The notes under the pieces: generated by a model
The model's database searches: none
What the model was told of the DNA's origin: nothing
What the model saw: only the letters and a program-made list of their open reading frames with translations
Shown: one piece after another, positions 58,550-64,000 of the stretch
Position numbering within the stretch: the first letter of the stretch is position 1
Layout of the letters: each line of letters starts with the position of its first letter
Assembly: GCF_052857255.1 (NCBI RefSeq)
Contig: NC_135497.1
Span: forward strand, 111,178,880-111,242,879
DNA from: Amblyomma americanum
Taxonomy: Eukaryota; Arthropoda; Arachnida; Ixodida; Ixodidae
DNA: 64,000 nt
Reading direction: 5' to 3'
Made by a program: the position numbers and the translations under genes

Positions 58550-59870
58550 AGGGGCTGAAAGCGCGAGGTCTCGGCGATGTGCGCATCACGCGCAGCTGGG
58601 GGCGGAGGCCCGCACACGAGATGCCCTGAGCGCACCGGCCTTTCACAGAGAGTAGTGACGTAGGCGCCTGGAGGAGTAGGTCGTGCTTGGGCGTTTTTCG
58701 TATCCTAGGCAGTGTTGTGCAAGCGCCGTACGTGGATAGAGGGGCGCCACCCATAGAAGCCGGGAGCGGAGAGCATGTCGCGGTATGTGGCGAGAGGGGA
58801 GACAAATGCGGAAGCCATTCGCGGCTGGCGTTGCAGGGTGGGGATTGGTCGCTATCCGTTCCGTACGGTGCGTCAATACTGTGGAAAAACTCGCTGCGTA
58901 GCGTTCGCTCCCTCGGATGCGATGGGAAAGGCAGGAATAACAGCTCCCTGCTGCTGCAAAAGCGTGACGCCCCCAGAAGCCAGTGAATTTCGAACCGCGT
59001 GGCGTAGATTTTTTTTTATTTTTCATTTCGCATTCCGCAGAAGAGTGCGGCACCATGCTAAGCTCCATTGTAATTTTGCCATTTTCCCAGAATGAGGAGC
59101 CAAGCCTGGTCTTACACTATATGCGACCACCACACATACGTGGTGACACGACTTGGTGCTCTGCGAAGGGCGCGCAAAGTGTGAGCGCTGACTGGTCCCG
59201 CCTCGTGTGCAAGCAGCTGGACGGCGGCGCGCACATCCGTCCGGCGTCAGTGCTGCGGGCGCGTCGCATGGCGAGCGGTTGCGCGGCGTCCATCTTTTCG
59301 CATTCGATCGGCGCTGGCTCTATTGCGAATACTGTGCGCACGGCCTGCTCTCTGGGCACAGAGGAAGCCCGTTGTTGGCTCGTTTTGTCCGCGCGAACAC
59401 TGAGAATAGCTGGCCGATGCCCTCCGTGGCTGGCCCTCGGCCTCTGACAGTAATGGCCGGGAGCCGCCGGCGCGAAGCCGCACCAGCGGCCGCCTGACAG
59501 GCCTCGCCGAGGAACAGGAAGAGGCGGCCGGGTGTCTCCAGCTAAGACAATACGGCTGCCTGTGTGTGGGCCCGGCCCGCTACGAGGCGCCGTGTTTTTC
59601 TTTCACCGGATCAAGGACAGAACGCACGCGGGCACAGAAACGCACAAAGCCAAGTGGCGCACCGAGAAGTTCCCAGACAGCTCGGCTGGGTCAGGGCCCC
59701 ATGCGCCCGCCGGAGGGTCGGGGACGCGACTGTCGCAACTTCCGCTGCGCGCCCAGAGCGCAACACGGTGTCCCGGAGCCGTAAATTTCGCCCTAATCAC
59801 CTGTGTCCTCCCAGTTCCCGCCGGTGTGACGACGGGCCGTTCGTCTATCCTCGCGTGTTTGCTGTAGCGG
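58550..59870. other. GC-rich region with no recognised gene
   Basis: GC- and CpG-rich DNA with overlapping frames on both strands (for example 58643-59068 on -, 59117-59359 on -, 59532-59896 on +). None has a domain. The start, after a small AGCTATAGCT palindrome at 58540-58549, carries a phrase I recall as repeated in ticks (GGGGCTGAAAGCGCGAGG), so at least part may be a repeat element. Confidence 0.4.
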
Positions 59871-61302
59871 ATGGATCCGAATGGGAGAGCGAATAAGGCG
59901 TCAAAAAAAAAAAAACGCTAGCTTGCTTCGTCGAGCTTTTCTCCCGCAGTGTGCAAGGTCGATAGATTTTGCTGACATTTTCTCTCTACTGGCGAAAACT
60001 GCTGTTTAGAGAGAAATAACAAGTGTGCGTGCTCTGTGCTATACGACTTTTCTTCTCGTGGGCCTCAACACTTCGCGGCCGAATACAGGCTGTGCGCGTG
60101 AATAACTTTTAGTTGTAGCCAACGAACTCATTTCATATATGCGCCAGTAAAGTGTCTAGCAATGCGTTCCTTGTAAAGACAACGCATGCCAACGCGATCA
60201 GTGCACAACACTATCGCGTAACGCAGCACAACCAGAAGAAATGTACTGTACGTGTCAACTGAGCGCTACAAATTAAAAAGCGCTAGGCAAGGACGCTGGG
60301 AAAGACGGACCCCACTGTATTCAGATTTCTGTCACTTGGTGTGCAAATATTCAAACTGCTAAAAAACGTAACGATTCATTTACTCTAAGTTCTCAGTGTA
60401 CGCCTATAGAAGCGCAATGAGAAGTATTCATTCAAAACAGCGCGTCGACATCGTAGATGTTTGTTACTCAAGTATTTCTTATCATCCCTCTTTTTAGAAA
60501 GCGGGGCCTTCTGTGAGGCAATGTCAATTACACTGCACCCAAATTGCTAAATTTTCGGCTTTTCGAGATTTTTTTTTTATCGTGCAGCAATGACCGACTG
60601 ACATATAGAGCTAGTTCGGAAATGACCGCAAGAGTATACAGTTAAAGCATGAAGCCTCGAATTTTTGGTATTTTTCGTACGTGGACAAAAAGGTCCACCT
60701 GTGCAATGGTGGAGATTGAAATCGATTATAATGAATTTCCATAGGCCAGCGTACCTAACTGTAGCCACAGAAGTCACGGGTAATCACGCCATACAGAATG
60801 TCAAGCTAACGACATAAAAAAGCAAAATCACGAAAAAGATCAAAGTTGCAAAGGTCTAACTAACACTTACTACGAAATAGTGTACAACAAGGTGCCTGGA
60901 AAAACATGTTCAGCGGGACCTAAGCGCACGTTACGTAACAAGCGGCAAGAAAACCGCAGTATACGCCAACTAAACTAACAAGCCCCTTCCTACAGGCTAT
61001 GCCTTATAACTGTGACCTGCATTTTCAGATCGGCGGTTCGCCGTGGCGCCAGAGAGAGGAAAAAAAGCTTGCAGACTTCCCGCTAACTCCATTAAGTTTC
61101 TCCAACCAGCGGTTGACTTCAGATACATGCCCTAATAGAAGTTTATACTCTCACTCATTTACCCAGAGGAAAAAGTAGCGACGTGGCACACTTCATCGTC
61201 TCAAGGAATGCCGGGCAGTGGACACGTCGTATTTGGCTTGGCTGATGTTTAGCAAAACACGCGGACGCAATCGTAACAATACGACTCTCCCCAAGACAAA
61301 GC
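59871..61302. other. Unassigned AT-rich region
   Basis: No recognised gene or repeat. A poly-A tract lies near 59902-59914. Confidence 0.4.
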
Positions 61303-61852
61303 TTAAAGGGGCTGTGAAGGGGACTCTAATAAAGTTGCGGCATGCCTGGGATATTGAAGCACGCCGCTTCACGAATAGTGCCCAGCAAGGATTTTTAAAT
61401 TGCGCTTTGTAGAAGCTGAGTTATCTGTAGTTAAAATTTGATTTTCAGCATCTTCGCGCCTTTCCCTCTCCTCTCGACACTTTTTGCACGCTGGAAGGTA
61501 GGCGCTCCTCCGCCGCCGCCCCCCCCCCCCCCCCCCCCCCCCCCTCTGGGAGCGGAGCTTCCCGACCCGCCGGAGCAAAGCGGCTTATTGGCCGCGGCCA
61601 CGGTAGCCGCCTGACGTCTGAAATAATCTAACCAATGGCCACCTGTCACCCTGTCTCCGCAGATGCGGGGGACGGAGGAGGGCGCGAGCATGAAAAAGTC
61701 GCCGGGAAGGGCTCGCCAACTTTGACGCGTGATTGTAGGTCGTCTGCTGGGTATAGAAGAGTATTATTTGGCTCTGGTTTTCATGGCAACACAGTGCAGT
61801 GATTAAGTTAGTTAATGTGCTCTCCTCAGAAGGCGTTTCAGGGCGCCTTTAA
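61303..61852. mobile_element. TTAA-flanked MITE (550 bp)
   Basis: The left end TTAAAGGGGCTGTGAA and right end TTCAGGGCGCCTTTAA are imperfect inverted repeats, each including TTAA (61303-61306, 61849-61852). The interior is non-coding and has a poly-C run (61519-61544). TTAA duplications are made by piggyBac- and Kolobok-type transposases. Which applies is inference. Confidence 0.65.
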
Positions 61853-63185
61853 AGAAGTGCTTTGCTGCTTGCCGTACGAACCTAATGCTGGCGAGCGATG
61901 TGAAGCCCGGCCAATTGGACGGAGAAGGCGAAACGCCCGTTCGAGGTGGGCCGCGGGCCTCCCGGAAGCCCGGTACGAATGCTCGCGGGCAAGCGCGTGA
62001 GCGAGCTCCTTACGTTTGATTAAAGGAACGAAGAACGCTCTATTCAAATAATTTAATCAACACAGAGCCGAGAGCATTGCGGTACAGATATGGTTCTGGG
62101 CAAAATCCACGTTTTCGGTCCAACTCTAGCCAAGGCTAATACGAAGTGGCCACTTCTCAGCTTTTCCGCGGTGGATGAAGTGCTTTTCAAAAATCGCACA
62201 GACGATGACGCCGATTTTACTTCTAGATAGTTTTGAAAAACCCTGCGGCTAATGCTAACGGACTGGCAACTCTTTCCTCCTTCAGCTTATCCCTCTTGTA
62301 TTATGCGGGGCCGATATTTCTCATGGATGTGCTCTAATTCTTCCTCTCCTGTGCTGTCTCCACTGGCAGCTTCTTCTGCCCGACGATATGTCTCCACCAG
62401 TTCTCTCTGTCTCCTCTTCGCGTCGATGTACATCTCAAACGCTCAAAGAATTGACAACGACAACTGTGCGATGCAGTTTGCCGATACCTACCGTAATCGA
62501 GCGGCATACATTCACGAAGCAATGATAATTACCTCTATGATTGCAGCCAAACTGTAGCCGCATGTCACGCGGCGTTCCGTCAAATGCCCAGAGGTGCAAG
62601 GGGGAGCGAGAGAGCACAACAAAGCAGGCACGTAGAGCGATTAACGAGAATGGTATCGCGCCTTTCTACCATACTGCAACCGTTAAGGGGGTGCATGGAA
62701 AGGTAAAATAGCAAAAAAAGCCCACCGCAGCACACACGCCCTCAAAGAAGCGCTGAGCGCAAAGTTTCACCGACCTGCAAGACCTTGAATAACTGCTAAT
62801 TAAGGCATCAGTGGCAACTAAGTAAAGGGCTTGTAGCGACGCGGGCGGCGTCCATGATACGCGCATCTAGGAAGACGAAGAATGCCTCAGAACGCTATCG
62901 GGGGTCCTGCGGAATTAAGCCGCAGCTTGTCGCCTATATCGTTTGCCTCCGGGATTCTCTTTGACAGTAAATGCGGCCGTGGTCGTCTCGCCTTGGATCG
63001 CCACGAACTCACTCTGTTTGTACAAGTACTACCTGCAACCATGCACGGAACTATATGGCTCCATTATATTCCTGCAGCTTCTAACACCAAAACATACTGC
63101 TGCAACATTGGAAGGCTTCACGTGCCTACTACAAGTTATAATAGTGTCTAAGTGCGTGAAAGTATCCGAGTTTCGACTTCATTTT
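61853..63185. other. Unassigned region
   Basis: A plus-strand frame at 62252-62557 and others here lack domains. No repeat is recognised. Confidence 0.4.
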
Positions 63186-63189
63186 TCAG

Positions 63190-63392
63190 TCCTATTTCGG
63201 CTGCTGGGCCTAAGGTCGCGGGATCTAAACCCGGTCACGGCGACTGCTTTTTCGATTGAGCGTAAAATGAAAAAAAAAAAAAATCCGTGTGCCGCGTGCT
63301 CGGAAGCCCTCCAACACAGCATCCCTCACAGCGCCCCCTCCCCTCTTCCTACGCGTATATCTTCGGGACATTAAACCTCACACGCCATTTTT
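63190..63392 (+). mobile_element. Degenerate SINE of the main family
   Basis: GGTCGCGGGATCTAAACCCG resembles the B-box part of the head, followed by CCGTGTGCCGCGTGCTCGG and an ending CTTCGGGACATTAAACC that matches the family 3' end. It is strongly diverged. Confidence 0.6.
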
Positions 63393-64000
63393 TTTCATCT
63401 TGTGCTTGTGTCGCAGGAAATTGTGCATTTCATCCTGCTTCCCGAATTACGTAGGATTCCCGCTCTAGGGCCGCACCAGTGTAAGCCGCCTGCCGTGCGA
63501 AGAAACGTCACTGTATTGTAAATGCGACACTGCTATAGCTGGTGCTGCTCTACGAACGTTGAGCCACCCGAATGCACAAGGCTTGCGCGCGCACTTTGGT
63601 ACACAGGTCCCCGTTCGCAGGCGCTTGCAATGCGGAGCTCTCCCTGGTCGCGTATCGCCCATTTCCTGAAACCCTCCCCAGGCTGTACGGAAGATGCGAG
63701 AATCGAAAAGGGAAGGAGAAGTTACGGCGCGGAAAAATAAAGTTTTCCCCTGTTTTGTGTGCGTTTGTTTAGAGAGAGCCAGCGCTGCCGCGGGCCGCTC
63801 TTTGGGTGCGGCGATATATTGTTTGGCTCGGCCATGGTACAAGAGAACCGTTATATCACTCCGCACTCAGTTTGTTGATACATGCGAGTTGTCGCGTAAA
63901 CTCACACGGAGAGGTCATGCAAAGGCCGTATGTAAATATACACGAAAACCCGCGCGTATCGAGCGATGCTGAGTACCGGGGCAAACACGCCGGCAACTCT
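63393..64000. other. Unassigned end of window
   Basis: A 133-aa minus-strand frame (63465-63866) overlaps plus-strand frames. No domain or bias is seen. Confidence 0.4.

Overview
The window looks like nuclear DNA from a hard tick (Ixodidae). The main reasons are many diverged tRNA-headed SINEs of the kind I know from tick genomes, several decayed non-LTR retrotransposons (RTE-like, I-like and CR1/Jockey-like), long CA/TG microsatellites, and a metazoan forkhead gene with a eukaryotic splice donor. The organism call rests on recall of tick repeat sequences. The genus cannot be fixed from sequence alone.

The one gene I can name with confidence is FoxF (the biniou/FOXF1/FOXF2 orthologue) on the + strand. 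Its first coding exon runs from the ATG at 12294 to a CAG|GTGAGT donor at 13443/13444 and carries the whole forkhead domain. A GC-rich block with CCAAT and GC boxes lies just upstream. I could not find the short C-terminal exon downstream, so the intron may run far into the window or beyond it.

Layout. 1-2.9 kb: decayed I-like LINE with RT and RNase H. 2.9-6.4 kb: SINEs, a LINE 3' end with a (CA)n tract, three copies of a second SINE family and a hairpin MITE. 7.3-9.6 kb: decayed RTE-like LINE with an embedded 150-bp foldback. 9.6-12.3 kb: FoxF upstream region. 12.3-13.4 kb: FoxF exon. 13.4-27 kb: mostly unique AT-rich DNA with a 625-bp foldback MITE, a cluster of AGTCTATAGACT palindromes, a codon-biased candidate terminal exon (19846-20067) and two weaker candidate exons (25.6-26.9 kb). 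27-41.5 kb: SINEs, a TA-flanked MITE, a new-looking 338-bp MITE with 30-bp TIRs and an 8-bp duplication, second copies of two MITE families, and several GC-rich islands. 43-51 kb: LINE 3' ends, SINEs, a (TG)n tract and an RTE-like LINE broken by a SINE with clear target duplications. 51-64 kb: AT-rich unique DNA, two adjacent SINEs with overlapping target sites, a small secreted-peptide candidate, GC-rich islands and a TTAA-flanked MITE.

I see no operon, CRISPR array, bacterial or viral gene cluster, or obvious new multi-gene system. The strongest new material is the 19.8-kb candidate exon and a set of non-autonomous DNA transposons with defined ends.
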